Positions 1-9,409 are shown, counted from the stretch's first letter. The stretch: DNA of 64,000 bases from Sphingomonas sp. PP-F2F-A104-K0414 (GCF_004340945.1 NZ_SLYD01000001.1:496001-560000), one strand, 5' to 3'. Numbers and translations: made by a program. The notes: a model not told the origin generated them from the letters alone.

Positions 1-110
1 CGTCGGCTGCAACCATTCCGCCCGCCGCGCACTACCGCAAGTGCGAAAGCCGTTGCATGACAATCCTGTCACGTTACCGAGCGCGTAAACCTACGCTAAG
101 GACACCATCG

Positions 111-1046
111 ATGCCCACAGGACTGGTCGCACTGCTCGACGACATCGCCGGGATCACCAAGCTCGCTGCCGCCAGCCTGGACGATATCGCCGCGACCACC
201 GGCAAGGCGGGCAGCAAGGCGATCGGCGTGGTGGTCGACGATGCCGCCGTCACGCCGCGCTACATGGTCGGGTTCGAGCCGAAGCGCGAACTGCCGATGA
301 TCTGGAAGATCGCGCTTGGGTCGTTCCGCAACAAGCTGGTCTTCATCCTGCCCGCCGCGCTCGCGCTGAGCGCATTCGCGCCGTGGCTGCTGACGCCGTT
401 GCTGATGCTCGGCGGTACGTATCTGTGCTTCGAGGGCGCGGAGAAGATCCTCGAGGCGTTCGGCGGCGGGCATGCCGAGGAGGTCGTCGAGGCGCCGGTC
501 GATGCGGCGACGCTCGAAGCGCAGAAGGTCTCGGGCGCGATCCGCACCGATTTCATCCTGTCGGCTGAGATCATGGTGATCGCGCTGTCCGACGTCGCGA
601 CCAAGCCGATCTGGGAGCAGGCGATCGTCCTGGCGCTGGTCGGGATCGTCATCACCATCGGAGTCTACGGCGTGGTCGCGCTGATCGTGAAGATGGACGA
701 TATCGGCCTGCATCTGGCGCAGCGCAGCAGCGCGGCGGTGCAGGCGATCGGCCGCGGGCTGGTGAAGGGCATGCCGCTGGTGATGTCGGCGCTGTCGGTG
801 ATCGGCACGGCAGCAATGGTATGGGTCGGCGGCCAGATCATCGTCCACGGGATCGAGGAGTTCGGGTTCACGACGCTCCCGCACTGGATCCACGACACCG
901 CGGAGGCTGCTTCGCATGCAGTGCCGTTCGCCAAGGGCCCCGTGAACTGGGCGATGAACGCGTTCTTCTCGGGGATCGTCGGACTGATCCTGGGTGGTGC
1001 GATCGCGCTGGGTCTGCATGCGGTGAAAAAGCCCAAGGCACACTGA
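111..1046 (+). CDS. DUF808 family inner-membrane protein (YedI-like)
   Basis: The 311-residue product begins MPTGLVALLDDIAG, the typical opening of DUF808/YedI proteins, followed by the family's soluble LDDIAATTGKAGSKA segment. Hydrophobic membrane stretches lie near residues 85-130, 155-205 and 225-310. I chose the ATG at 111 because it matches the family N-terminus and has an AAGGA ribosome site about 8 nt upstream; an ATG at 57 in the same frame would add 18 unrelated residues. The biochemical role of the family is unknown. It stands alone, upstream of the M61 peptidase gene on the same strand with a 99-bp gap. Confidence 0.85.
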   Translation: MPTGLVALLDDIAGITKLAAASLDDIAATTGKAGSKAIGVVVDDAAVTPRYMVGFEPKRELPMIWKIALGSFRNKLVFILPAALALSAFAPWLLTPLLMLGGTYLCFEGAEKILEAFGGGHAEEVVEAPVDAATLEAQKVSGAIRTDFILSAEIMVIALSDVATKPIWEQAIVLALVGIVITIGVYGVVALIVKMDDIGLHLAQRSSAAVQAIGRGLVKGMPLVMSALSVIGTAAMVWVGGQIIVHGIEEFGFTTLPHWIHDTAEAASHAVPFAKGPVNWAMNAFFSGIVGLILGGAIALGLHAVKKPKAH

Positions 1047-1145
1047 AGGACGGAGTGCCGATCGCTGCGGACCGTGTCGTGATGGGGCGCACCTTCCCAT
1101 CTCGGTAAAGGACTGGACGGCTGCCCTTTATCGCGATTACACCTC

Positions 1146-3092
1146 GTGTCATCGTCTCTCAGCCGGAAGGCCCTTCCTTTGATCCGCAAGCTTCTCGTCG
1201 CATCCCTGCTCGCGTCCGCTGTTCCTGCGGTGGCGCAGGTTCCCGCCGGCAATACTGCGCCACAGCCGGTACCGTTCGTCGACACGATCCCCGACGCGGT
1301 CGACACGCCCTATCCGGGCACGCTGCTGCTCGACGTCGATGCGACCGATACCGAGCGCGGCATCTTCCGCGTCAAGCAGACGATCCCGGTCGCCAAGTCC
1401 GGCCCGATGGCGCTGCTCTACCCGAAGTGGCTGCCCGGCGCGCATTCCCCACGCGGCGAGATCGAGAAGCTCGCCGGTCTCGTGATCCGTGCGAACGGCA
1501 AGATCCTCCCCTGGACGCGCGATCCCGTCGACGTGTTCGCGTTCCATATCGACGTGCCGACTGGCGCGAAGTCGGTGGTGGCCGAGTTCCAGTTCATCTC
1601 CGCGACCAAGGGCGACCAGGGCCGCGTGGTGATGACCCCGACGATGATCAGCCTCGAGCCGAATCTCGTCAGCCTCTATCCGGCCGGCTATTTCACGCGC
1701 CAGATCCCGATCAAGATGACCGTCACCTACCCGACCGGCTGGACCGCGGCGGGCGCAGTGCCGGCGAAGGTGTCGGGGTCGACCTACAGCTACGACACGA
1801 CCAACTACGAGATCCTCGTCGATTCGCCGACGCTGGCGGGCAAATACGGCAAGGTCTGGCCGCTCTCCCCCCGCGTCGACCTCAACGTATTCGCGGATAG
1901 CCCCGACCAGCTCGCCGCCAAGCCCGAGCAGATCGATGCGCACAAGCGCCTCGTCGACCAGGCGGTGAAGACGTTCGGCGCGCAGCATTACGATCATTAC
2001 GAATTCCTGCTGTCGATCACCGATCAGCTCGGCGGGATCGGCCTGGAGCATCATCGCAGTTCCGAGAACGGCGTCCGTCCCGGCTATTTCACCGAATGGG
2101 AGACGGGGGCCGCCGCGCGGAACCTGTTGCCGCATGAATACACGCATAGCTGGGACGGCAAGTTCCGCCGCGGCGCCGACCTGTGGACGCCCGATTTCCG
2201 CACGCCGATGCGCGATTCGCTGTTGTGGGTCTACGAGGGCCAGACGCAGTTCTGGGGCTATGTGCTCCAGGCGCGCTCGGGGCTGGTCAGCAAGCAGGAC
2301 ACGCTCGACGGCTATGCCTCGATCCTCGGTATTTACGACACCGCGCCGGGCCGCCAGTGGCGTCCGCTGATCGACACGACGAATGATCCCGTCATCTCGG
2401 CGCGCAAGCCCAAGGGGTGGACGAGCTGGCAGCGGTCGGAGGATTACTACAACGAGGGCCTGATGGTCTGGATGGAGGTCGACGCGATGCTCCGCCAGAA
2501 GTCGAACGGCACCAAGTCGATCGACGATTTCGCGCGTGCCTTCTTCGGCGTTCGTGACGGCGACTATGGCGAGCTGACCTATACCTTCGCCGATGTCGCG
2601 AAGACGCTGAACGGCATCGTCCCCTATGACTGGGCGACGTTCCTGAACACGCGGCTGACCGAGACGGGCAAGCCCGCGCCGATCAACGGCTTTGCGATGA
2701 ACGGCTACAAGCTGGTCTACGGCCCCGAGCAGAGCCCGTATCTGAAGCAGGCGGAGAAGACGCGCGGCACCGATGTCAGCTATTCGCTCGGCATGGTGAT
2801 CAACAAGGACGGCGTCGTCACCTCGTCGATCTGGGACAGCCCCGCGTTCAAGGCGGGTCTCGACGTCGGCACCGAGATCGAGGCGGTCAACAGCGAGGCC
2901 TATTCGGCGGACCGGATCAAGGCGGCGATCGTCGCCGCGCAGGGGACGAAGCTACCGATTCGTCTCACTGTAAAGAACAATGACCGATTCCGTGACATCT
3001 CGCTCGATTACCACGACGGCCCGCGCTATCCGCGGCTTCAGAAGGTCGGTACAGGTGACGGTGGGCTCGACAAGCTGCTGACGCCGCGCTGA
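1146..3092 (+). CDS. M61 family metallopeptidase (glycyl aminopeptidase-like) with PDZ domain
   Basis: The 648-residue protein starts at GTG and has a signal peptide (hydrophobic core around residues 14-27, ending near AVAQ). The zinc-binding HEYTH motif lies at residues 330-334, with a downstream Glu at about 364 in WVYEGQTQFW, as in M61 gluzincins. A PDZ-like domain follows at about residues 545-620 (SLGMVINKDGVV, KAGLDVGTEIEAVN). M61 enzymes cleave N-terminal Gly or Ala residues; substrate specificity cannot be read here. It is probably periplasmic. It lies upstream of ppa with a 76-bp gap. Confidence 0.9.
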   Translation: MSSSLSRKALPLIRKLLVASLLASAVPAVAQVPAGNTAPQPVPFVDTIPDAVDTPYPGTLLLDVDATDTERGIFRVKQTIPVAKSGPMALLYPKWLPGAHSPRGEIEKLAGLVIRANGKILPWTRDPVDVFAFHIDVPTGAKSVVAEFQFISATKGDQGRVVMTPTMISLEPNLVSLYPAGYFTRQIPIKMTVTYPTGWTAAGAVPAKVSGSTYSYDTTNYEILVDSPTLAGKYGKVWPLSPRVDLNVFADSPDQLAAKPEQIDAHKRLVDQAVKTFGAQHYDHYEFLLSITDQLGGIGLEHHRSSENGVRPGYFTEWETGAAARNLLPHEYTHSWDGKFRRGADLWTPDFRTPMRDSLLWVYEGQTQFWGYVLQARSGLVSKQDTLDGYASILGIYDTAPGRQWRPLIDTTNDPVISARKPKGWTSWQRSEDYYNEGLMVWMEVDAMLRQKSNGTKSIDDFARAFFGVRDGDYGELTYTFADVAKTLNGIVPYDWATFLNTRLTETGKPAPINGFAMNGYKLVYGPEQSPYLKQAEKTRGTDVSYSLGMVINKDGVVTSSIWDSPAFKAGLDVGTEIEAVNSEAYSADRIKAAIVAAQGTKLPIRLTVKNNDRFRDISLDYHDGPRYPRLQKVGTGDGGLDKLLTPR

Positions 3093-3168
3093 CCAGCCAC
3101 TGACTTACCGGTGCCGGTCGCTCCCCAGACGAGGAGCGCCGGCACCGTCATATTCTGAAAGGACCGCC

Positions 3169-3747
3169 ATGCGTATCGATCTCATCCCGACCGGCAAGAA
3201 CCCGCCCGAAGACCTCAACGTCATCATCGAAGTCCCGACCGGCGGCGAGCCCGTGAAGTACGAGTTCGACAAGGCCAGCGGCGCGCTGTTCGTCGATCGC
3301 ATCCTGCACACGCCGATGCGCTATCCGGCGAACTATGGCTTCGTGCCGCACACGCTGAGCCCCGATGGCGATCCGCTCGACGCGCTGGTGATCGCACGCT
3401 CGCCGTTCATCCCAGGCTGCGTCGTCCGTGCGCGTCCGATCGCGGTGCTGAACCTCGAGGACGAAGCCGGCGGCGACGAGAAGCTCGTCTGCGTGCCGGT
3501 CGACGCGGTGTTCCCGTATTATGCGAACATCGGCGAGCGTGGCGACATGCCGGAAATCGTGTTCGAGCAGATCGAGCACTTCTTCACGCACTATAAGGAC
3601 CTGGAGAAGACGAAGTGGGTCCGCGTCGGCAAGTGGGGCGACGCCGACGAAGCCAAGCGCGTGACGATCGAGGCGATCGAGCGCTACAACACCGAGAAGG
3701 CCAAGGGCGAAGAGCCGATGAACGCGGACGACACCGCAGGGCGCTGA
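3169..3747 (+). CDS. ppa: Inorganic pyrophosphatase
   Basis: This 192-residue family I soluble pyrophosphatase hydrolyses PPi to phosphate in the cytoplasm and so drives nucleotide and aminoacyl-tRNA synthesis. The sequence shows the EVPTGGEPVKYEFDK start, the MRYPANYGFVPHT motif and the metal-binding DGDPLDALVI motif characteristic of the family. It is about 15 residues longer than usual because of a charged tail after ERYNTEKAKG. The start has an AAAGGA ribosome site. The 2OG-Fe(II) oxygenase gene starts 4 nt after the stop. Confidence 0.97.
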   Translation: MRIDLIPTGKNPPEDLNVIIEVPTGGEPVKYEFDKASGALFVDRILHTPMRYPANYGFVPHTLSPDGDPLDALVIARSPFIPGCVVRARPIAVLNLEDEAGGDEKLVCVPVDAVFPYYANIGERGDMPEIVFEQIEHFFTHYKDLEKTKWVRVGKWGDADEAKRVTIEAIERYNTEKAKGEEPMNADDTAGR

Positions 3748-3751
3748 TCGC

Positions 3752-4414
3752 ATGACAACGGCGTCTCGTGCGTTCGATGGCATCCGCGTCCGCGCGGCGC
3801 AGATCGGACTATACGAGACGCCGATCCTGCACGGGCGGCTGGCCGATGCGGAGGCGCTGAACGCCGCGCTCCGGTCGGCGATCCTCGATCGTCACGCCGC
3901 CGCGCCCAGCCTCGCACGGTCCAATGTCGGTGGCTGGCATTCCGCCACCGACATGCTCGACTGGGGTGGACCGGCAGCAGCGGCGCTCGCCGATACCGCA
4001 GTGAAGATGGCGAAGCGCGCGTCGCATTTCGATGGGCGCGATGCGGCGACGGTCGAATGGACCGTCAAGATGTGGGCGAACGTCTCCCCGCCCGGCGCGC
4101 TCAACATGAGCCACGCGCATCCCGGCGTGCTGTGGGCCGCGGTCTATTATATCGACATGGGAGTCCCGCCCTCGGGAGGCGAAGCGGGCGGCGAGCTGTT
4201 CTTCGAGGACCCGCGCTTTCCGGTGCCGTTCATGCGCCTGCCCGGCTTTCGGCTGCTCGGCATCGACGGCCAGCCGCAACCGGTCGAGCGCCGCCTGCCG
4301 ACCGACGCGGGTGATCTGGTCCTGTTCCCCGCCTGGCTCCGCCACGGCGTCCGCCCGCACCTCGGCACCGGCGACCGCATCTCGATCGCGATGAACATCG
4401 ACGTAACAGGGTGA
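3752..4414 (+). CDS. Putative 2OG-Fe(II) oxygenase (TIGR02466-type)
   Basis: The 220-residue protein has the jelly-roll signature of small bacterial 2-oxoglutarate/Fe(II) oxygenases: SHAHPGVLWAAVYYIDM (candidate Fe ligands around H121/H123), GGELFFEDPR, then LVLFPAWLRHGV (H198, candidate distal His) and RISIAMNI (R209, candidate 2OG-binding Arg). The substrate is unknown. It starts 4 nt after the ppa stop, so it is probably co-transcribed. A short palindrome follows the stop, before the convergent GNAT gene. Confidence 0.75.
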   Translation: MTTASRAFDGIRVRAAQIGLYETPILHGRLADAEALNAALRSAILDRHAAAPSLARSNVGGWHSATDMLDWGGPAAAALADTAVKMAKRASHFDGRDAATVEWTVKMWANVSPPGALNMSHAHPGVLWAAVYYIDMGVPPSGGEAGGELFFEDPRFPVPFMRLPGFRLLGIDGQPQPVERRLPTDAGDLVLFPAWLRHGVRPHLGTGDRISIAMNIDVTG

Positions 4415-4419
4415 CCAAC

Positions 4420-4445
4420 AATCCTCCCCCGCCAGGGGGAGGATC
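4420..4445. repeat. Palindromic repeat, family F (short form)
   Basis: Perfect inverted repeat ATCCTCCCCC-GCCA-GGGGGAGGAT between two convergent genes. The same core recurs at 17718, 29199, 56652 and 62739. It could act as a bidirectional terminator, although no long T-run follows it. Confidence 0.75.
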
Positions 4446-4455
4446 GTTTGCTGCC

Positions 4456-4932
4456 CTACCGCCCAGCCAGCTTCACCAGCGCATCCCCGGTCATCCGCTG
4501 GATCGTCCAGTCCTCCATCCCGACCGCGCCGACCTTCCGGTAGAACGCGATCGCATCGGCGTTCCAGTCGAGCACCGACCATTCGAACCGCGCGCACCCG
4601 CGATCGAGCGCCACGCCGGCCAGATGCGAAAGGAGGGCGCCACCCACCCCCTGCCCGCGCGCTTCCGGCGTCACGTAGAGATCCTCCAGATACAGCCCAC
4701 GCTTGCCCGTCCAGGTCGAAAAATTGTGGAAGAACAGCGCGAAACCGAGCGGGCCATCGGCATTCTCCGCGATCAGAGCCTCCGCGGCAGGCCGCTCCCC
4801 GAACAGGGCTTCTTCCAGCATCGGCTCGGTAGCCTCGACCGCATCCGGCTCGCGCTCGAACGCGGCGAGCTCGCGGACGAAGCGCAGGATCGTGCCGACA
4901 TCGGCAGCTGTGGCGGAACGGATATGGGTCAT
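4456..4932 (-). CDS. GNAT family N-acetyltransferase (diamine acetyltransferase-like)
   Basis: The 158-residue protein carries the GNAT acetyl-CoA motif LYVTPEARGQGVGGALL at about residues 89-105, and the C-terminal WNADAIAFYRKVGA segment. The overall pattern (LRFVRELAAFEREPD, LFFHNFSTWTGKRGLYLEDLYV) resembles the spermidine/spermine or thialysine acetyltransferase (SSAT) branch, so small polyamines or amino acids are likely acceptors; that is inference. Its ATG overlaps the stop of the upstream EamA gene by 4 nt, so the two are translationally coupled. Confidence 0.85.
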   Translation of the reverse strand: MTHIRSATAADVGTILRFVRELAAFEREPDAVEATEPMLEEALFGERPAAEALIAENADGPLGFALFFHNFSTWTGKRGLYLEDLYVTPEARGQGVGGALLSHLAGVALDRGCARFEWSVLDWNADAIAFYRKVGAVGMEDWTIQRMTGDALVKLAGR

Positions 4933-5828
4933 GCACTTGCCTCGATCGATGTCTGCGCGATGTCACGCCGCCGCGCCGCGTACAGGCACGCGACGACAAT
5001 GATCGCCGCGCCTGCCAGCGTGAACGCCGATACCCGCTCGCCGAACACGAGAAAACCCAGCACTGCGGCATAGACGAACGAGGTGTATTCGGTGGTCGCG
5101 AGGAACCCGGTGTCGCCGTGCGCATACGCCCAGCCGAGCAACCACAGCGAGGCGGTCGCAAGCCCCGCGGCCAGCACGAGCTTGGGCCATTGCACCGCTT
5201 CGGGTACCACCGCGAGCCAGGGCGCCGCGAGCGCCAACGTCGCGGTGATGACGAGCGCCTGGAAGAACGCGATCTCGCCCGGCCGCGCCGCCTGGCTCTG
5301 CAGCCGCGCGATCACCAGGTTGACCGCATACAGTACCGCCGAGCCGAGGATCGCTAGTGTTCCGTGGAAGGTCTCGGGTCCGGGTACCTCGCGCCCCTGC
5401 CCGATCATCACCACCAGCACGCCGCCAAGCGCCGCGATCGACGCGACCAACGTCTTCCACCCGACCCGCTCGCCCAGCGTAGCCGCCGCGAGCAGGAGCG
5501 CGAGGATCGGCGCGATGTAGGTCAGCGAAATCGCCTGCGCCATCGGCACGCGCGCAAGCCCCCAGAAGAAGAGCACCGCCATCGCGGTCGTCACCAACCC
5601 GCGCGCTAGATGCAGCTCGAGCGCCCGCCCGCTCGGCCGACCGCTGTTCCCGAGCTTCCACGCGACCGCACCGAGGCCGACGCTGATCATCTGCCGCCAC
5701 AGCAGCGCGTTATAGACGCCGATCGCCAGCACGAGCGACTTCATCACCGCGTCCATCATGGAGAACAGTCCGATGCCCAGCGCGGCGATCGTGAAGGCCA
5801 GGGCAGGCGAAACGGTGCGCGAGGTCAT
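4929..5828 (-). CDS. EamA/DMT family transporter
   Basis: The 299-residue, highly hydrophobic protein has about ten transmembrane helices arranged as two EamA repeats (roughly residues 10-140 and 155-285), as in drug/metabolite exporters. It carries characteristic segments such as AISLTYIAPILALLLAAATLGERV and TTEYTSFVYAAVLGFLVFGERVS. The transported compound is unknown; many relatives export amino acids or related metabolites. It overlaps the downstream GNAT gene by ATGA, which suggests a resistance- or export-type pair. Confidence 0.9.
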   Translation of the reverse strand: MTSRTVSPALAFTIAALGIGLFSMMDAVMKSLVLAIGVYNALLWRQMISVGLGAVAWKLGNSGRPSGRALELHLARGLVTTAMAVLFFWGLARVPMAQAISLTYIAPILALLLAAATLGERVGWKTLVASIAALGGVLVVMIGQGREVPGPETFHGTLAILGSAVLYAVNLVIARLQSQAARPGEIAFFQALVITATLALAAPWLAVVPEAVQWPKLVLAAGLATASLWLLGWAYAHGDTGFLATTEYTSFVYAAVLGFLVFGERVSAFTLAGAAIIVVACLYAARRRDIAQTSIEASA

Positions 5829-5843
5829 CGGAACAGGTGGATA

Positions 5844-6206
5844 TCAGGCGCGATCGGCTGCCGCACCGATCCGCGCCAGTCGAAGCAATTCGGGAAGTGC
5901 GGTCCGGACGGCCGCGATCAACGCTGCATTTTCCCTCGATCGTCCATCCGCGGTAACGACATAGTCGTGATGCTGGATCGAGGTTGCCGCTACCACGCCA
6001 TGATAGGTCGAACCGGAAAGGTCGTCATTGTCGCCGGACGTGTTGGGCTTCGTGGCAACAGCGGTCGCGCACGTTGCATTCTCGTCATCCATCGCCCGCA
6101 CGTACCAAGGCCCGGGCGTCGCCGCTTGATCCAGCGCGGTCAGTGCATCGAGATCGGCGGCCGTCGTCATGCGCATCCCATACGCCGCATCGTACCGGCA
6201 CGCCAT
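5844..6206 (-). CDS. Small protein with phage-type TPGPW ... NAALI motif
   Basis: The 120-residue protein has no signal peptide or membrane segment. The pattern LDQAATPGPWYV followed near the C-terminus by ENAALIAAVRTALPELLRLAR is one I associate with small proteins of unknown function common in phages and their bacterial relatives. The start is uncertain: the ATG at 6206, or internal Met codons 12 or 14 residues in, are all possible. It lies 15 bp upstream of the EamA gene on the same strand, with repeats on the other side. No function can be assigned. Confidence 0.6.
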   Translation of the reverse strand: MACRYDAAYGMRMTTAADLDALTALDQAATPGPWYVRAMDDENATCATAVATKPNTSGDNDDLSGSTYHGVVAATSIQHHDYVVTADGRSRENAALIAAVRTALPELLRLARIGAAADRA

Positions 6207-6225
6207 CGTCGTACGGCATAACTAT

Positions 6226-6300
6226 TCCCCCGCGAAGGCGGGGTTCTAGGAGCCGCAACCGTCATCGCCTGTTACCCTGGGCTCCCGCCTTCGCGGGAGA
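6226..6300. repeat. Palindromic repeat, family D
   Basis: CCCCGCGAAGGCGGGGTTC pairs with CTGGGCTCCCGCCTTCGCGGGAG about 45 bp downstream. The core CGCGAAGGCGGG/CCCGCCTTCGCG recurs at 21265, 38067 and 41787. It is directly followed by a family A repeat. Confidence 0.8.
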
Positions 6301-6327
6301 GCGAGACGAAGCCTGCGCCCTATTCCT

Positions 6328-6410
6328 CGTCATCCTGACGAAAGTCAGGCTCCAAAGCCACGGAGGTCCGCGTTCGTTACCCTGGATTCTGACTTTCGTC
6401 AGGATGACGG
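6328..6410. repeat. Palindromic repeat, family A
   Basis: CGTCATCCTGACGAAAGTCAG pairs with CTGACTTTCGTCAGGATGACG across a ~40-nt interior, downstream of ispG. Other copies are at 31733, 34995, 49610 and 54778. Confidence 0.9.
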
Positions 6411-6427
6411 GGCGTGGTGGTAGCCCT

Positions 6428-7564
6428 CTATTCCGCCGCCACCGGCACCAGTGCAGCCATCGCCTCGTCGGCCGCTTCGATCTCGGCGGCTTTCGCTTCG
6501 ACCAGCCGGACGATGTGGTCGACCATGTCGGCGTCCTGGACGTGGTGGTCGGTGACGCCCGACAGATACACCATGTGCTTGCCGTTGCCGCCGCCGGTGA
6601 TGCCGATATCGGTCTCGCGCGCTTCGCCGGGGCCGTTCACCACGCAGCCGAGCACCGACAAGGACATCGGCGTGCGGATATGCTGCAACCGCTCCTCCAG
6701 CGCCTGCACGGTGCGGATTACGTCGAACCCCTGCCGCGCACACGACGGGCATGACACGACGCGGACACCGCGGTTGCGGATGCCGAGCGACTTGAGGATC
6801 TCGAAGCCGACGCGGACTTCCTCCTCTGGCTCGGCGGAGAGCGACACGCGGATCGTGTCGCCGATCCCGTACCAGAGCAGGCTGCCCATCCCGATCGCCG
6901 ACTTCACCGTGCCGCCGACGAACCCGCCCGCCTCGGTGATGCCGAGATGCAGCGGGCAATCGACCTGCTCGGCAAGCTGTTGGTACGCCGCCACCGCAAG
7001 GAACAGGTCGGACGCCTTCACCGCGACCTTGAACTCGTGAAAATCATGGTCCTGCAACAGCTTGATATGATCGAGCGCCGACTCGACCAGTGCGTCGGGG
7101 CAAGGCTCGCCATATTTCTCGAGCAGGTGCCGCTCGAGCGAGCCGCCGTTGACGCCGATCCGGATCGCGCAGCCATTGGACTTGGCCGCGTCGACGACTT
7201 CCTTCACGCGCGCAGCCGAGCCGATATTGCCCGGATTGATCCGCAGGCAGGCCGCACCCGCATCCGCCGCTTCGAGCGCGCGCTTATAGTGGAAATGGAT
7301 GTCCGCGACGATCGGCACGCGGCTCGCGCGGACGATCTGCTTCAGCGCGGTGGTCGATTCGACGTCGGGGCAGCTGACGCGGATGATGTCGACGCCGGCC
7401 TCTTCACAACGCCGGATCTGGTCGACCGTCGCGCGGACGTCGTCGGTCGGCGTGTTGGTCATCGTCTGCACGGTGACCGGCGCGTCGCCACCGACGGGGA
7501 CGTTGCCGACCATGATCTGGCGGCTCTTGCGGCGGGTGATATCGCGCCAGGGACGAAGGGACAT
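6428..7564 (-). CDS. ispG: 4-hydroxy-3-methylbut-2-enyl diphosphate synthase
   Basis: This 378-residue GcpE/IspG enzyme of the MEP isoprenoid pathway converts MEcPP to HMBPP with a [4Fe-4S] cluster. The cluster ligands are visible: C272 and C275 ([10 protein letters not shown]), C307 ([12 protein letters not shown]) and E314. The N-terminal TIM-barrel part includes [13 protein letters not shown] and the DIHFHYK motif. The length is typical. The ATG at 7564 has a GAGGAAT ribosome site. It is transcribed away from the DUF1993 gene. Confidence 0.97.
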   Translation of the reverse strand: MSLRPWRDITRRKSRQIMVGNVPVGGDAPVTVQTMTNTPTDDVRATVDQIRRCEEAGVDIIRVSCPDVESTTALKQIVRASRVPIVADIHFHYKRALEAADAGAACLRINPGNIGSAARVKEVVDAAKSNGCAIRIGVNGGSLERHLLEKYGEPCPDALVESALDHIKLLQDHDFHEFKVAVKASDLFLAVAAYQQLAEQVDCPLHLGITEAGGFVGGTVKSAIGMGSLLWYGIGDTIRVSLSAEPEEEVRVGFEILKSLGIRNRGVRVVSCPSCARQGFDVIRTVQALEERLQHIRTPMSLSVLGCVVNGPGEARETDIGITGGGNGKHMVYLSGVTDHHVQDADMVDHIVRLVEAKAAEIEAADEAMAALVPVAAE

Positions 7565-7679
7565 GGGGATTCCTCGGGAGTTCGAGGCCTATATAGCGAC
7601 TTGCGCGCTGGAACGGAACATCGCTGGCCGGAGTAGCGAACGTCGGCCATAGCGGCGCACGGCTTTAGGAGCGAACGCG

Positions 7680-8201
7680 ATGACCCTGTCCCTGTACGAT
7701 GCGACGATTCCCTCGAACCTCCAGATTCTGCGTGCGGTCGACGCGCTGCTCGACAAGGCGGAAGCGTTCGCGGCCGAGAAGGGTATCGAACCCGCGACGC
7801 TGATCGATGCGAAGCTCGCCGACGACATGCTGCCGTTTGGCTATCAGGTGAAGTCGTGTGCAGCGCATTCGGTCGGCGGAATCGAAGGCGTCCGCTGCGG
7901 CACCTTCTCGCCCGATCGATCGGCTTGGCCGACCGACTTCGCGGGTCTCCACAGCGTGATACGCGACGCGATCGCCAAGCTTGAGGCGATCGACCGGGAG
8001 ACGTTCGACGCGCTCGCCGACAACGACACGACCTTCGAGTTCGGCACGTTCGTCATGCCGTTCACCGGCGCGAACTTCCTGCTCTCGTTCTCGCAGCCCA
8101 ACTTCTACTTCCACGCCAGCACCGCATACGCGATCCTCCGCGCGCAGGGCGTGCCGATCGGCAAGCGCGACTTCATGGGCACGCCGCGCATGAAGGCGTG
8201 A
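7680..8201 (+). CDS. DUF1993 family protein
   Basis: The 173-residue protein matches the DUF1993 pattern: an N-terminal helix LYDATIPSNLQILRAVDALLDKA, a DMLPFGYQVKSCAAHS segment, and a conserved C-terminal FLLSFSQPNFYFHASTAYAILRAQGVPIGKRDFMG. The family is distantly related to DinB four-helix bundles and has no firm function. The start ATG has an AGGAG ribosome site 7-8 nt upstream. It is divergent from ispG with a 115-bp shared upstream region. Confidence 0.88.
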   Translation: MTLSLYDATIPSNLQILRAVDALLDKAEAFAAEKGIEPATLIDAKLADDMLPFGYQVKSCAAHSVGGIEGVRCGTFSPDRSAWPTDFAGLHSVIRDAIAKLEAIDRETFDALADNDTTFEFGTFVMPFTGANFLLSFSQPNFYFHASTAYAILRAQGVPIGKRDFMGTPRMKA

Positions 8202-8269
8202 ACCGGCGCGGGGAACGCCTTAGCCGCCCGACGCTTGCGGCACCGGCCCCCGCCCCGTAGGGCCGCGCG

Positions 8270-9409
8270 ATGACCCGGCATTACGGCATGGACTGGCTGC
8301 GGATCGGTGCGTTCGCGCTGCTGATCCTCTACCATATCGGCATGGTCTTCGTGCCGTGGAACTTCCATGTGAAGTCGCTCCATGTCGAGGACTGGGTGCG
8401 GCTGCCGATGCTGGCGAGCAATGCTTGGCGGCTGACGCTGCTGTTCGTCGTCTCGGGCTATGCCAGCCGCGCGCTGCTTGCCCGGTCGAGCGGCACGGCC
8501 GGGTTCTTTGCCAACCGCTGTTACCGCCTGCTAGTGCCGCTGCTGTTCGGCATGGCGGTGATCGTGCCGCCGCAACCCTGGGTCGAGCTGGTCACCAAGC
8601 ACGCCTATGCCGGCAGCTATCTGACGTTCTGGAGCCATGACTATTTCCGCTTCGGCAAGCTCGCCGGGCTGTCGTTGCCGACCTGGAACCACCTCTGGTT
8701 CGTCGTCTACCTCTGGGTCTACACGAGCGTTTTGACGCTGGGGCTGGCCGTCGTCCGCGGCGACTGGCTTCAGCGCGCGTTCGACCGGGTCTTCGGCAGC
8801 TGGGCGGTGCTTGTCCTCCCCGTCGCGTGGCTCGTGTTCGTCCACGCCTGGTGGTTCCAGATGGCCGCGGAATCGCAAGCCCTGTTCGGCGACTGGGTCG
8901 CGCACGTCACCTATTTCCCTGCCTTCCTGTTCGGCTTCGGCCTCGCCCGTTCCGAGCCCGCAATGGCGGCGATCGCGCGCTGGTGGAAGGTCGGCGCGGT
9001 CGCCGCGGTGCTCGGCTATGGCGCGATCATCGGCGTCGAACTCGAATGGCCCGGCGACATCGTCGCGCCGCGCTGGATCTACCCCGGCTACGGCGTCGCC
9101 CACGCGCTCGAGCAATGGGGCGCGATCGTCGCGCTGATCGGAATCGCCGAGCGCCACTGGAACCGCGATTACCGCTGGCGCCGCACGCTGACCGAGGCGG
9201 TCTTCCCGTTCTACCTGATCCACCAGACGATCATCGTCCTCGTGATGTACGCGCTGCTCCCCGCCGGCCTGCCGGGCTGGGTAGAGTTCGCGTGCCTGCT
9301 CGCCGCGACGACGATCGGCTGTGTCGCGTTCTACGTCATCGGCCGCAGCATCGCGCCGCTCCGTCCTCTCATCGGCCTTCGCGCCCTACCCTCGAAAGAC
9401 TCAGCATGA
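8270..9409 (+). CDS. Acyltransferase family 3 membrane protein (OpgC/MdoC-like)
   Basis: The 379-residue polytopic protein opens with MDWLRIGAFALLILYHIGMVF, the family signature with its conserved His near residue 24, and has about ten transmembrane helices. The C-terminal FPFYLIHQTIIVLVMYALLP segment is also typical. Relatives O-acylate periplasmic or membrane glycans, for example succinylating glucans. The acceptor here is unknown. Its stop overlaps the start of the isoaspartyl peptidase gene (ATGA), the first link of a three-gene coupled chain. Confidence 0.88.
   Translation: MTRHYGMDWLRIGAFALLILYHIGMVFVPWNFHVKSLHVEDWVRLPMLASNAWRLTLLFVVSGYASRALLARSSGTAGFFANRCYRLLVPLLFGMAVIVPPQPWVELVTKHAYAGSYLTFWSHDYFRFGKLAGLSLPTWNHLWFVVYLWVYTSVLTLGLAVVRGDWLQRAFDRVFGSWAVLVLPVAWLVFVHAWWFQMAAESQALFGDWVAHVTYFPAFLFGFGLARSEPAMAAIARWWKVGAVAAVLGYGAIIGVELEWPGDIVAPRWIYPGYGVAHALEQWGAIVALIGIAERHWNRDYRWRRTLTEAVFPFYLIHQTIIVLVMYALLPAGLPGWVEFACLLAATTIGCVAFYVIGRSIAPLRPLIGLRALPSKDSA

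Noticed and set aside
4411-5073. Plus-strand 220-codon frame over the GNAT and EamA genes
   Set aside because: It begins inside a repeat and has only shadow composition; GNAT and EamA motifs are clear on the other strand.
6226-6410. Adjacent palindromes considered as a CRISPR array
   Set aside because: There are only two different palindromes, no equal-length spacers and no cas genes.
7600-7640. GGAAC...CGTC resembling a general-stress (EcfG) promoter upstream of the DUF1993 gene
   Set aside because: The -10 part is CGTC rather than CGTT and the spacing does not fit the 16-17 nt consensus.
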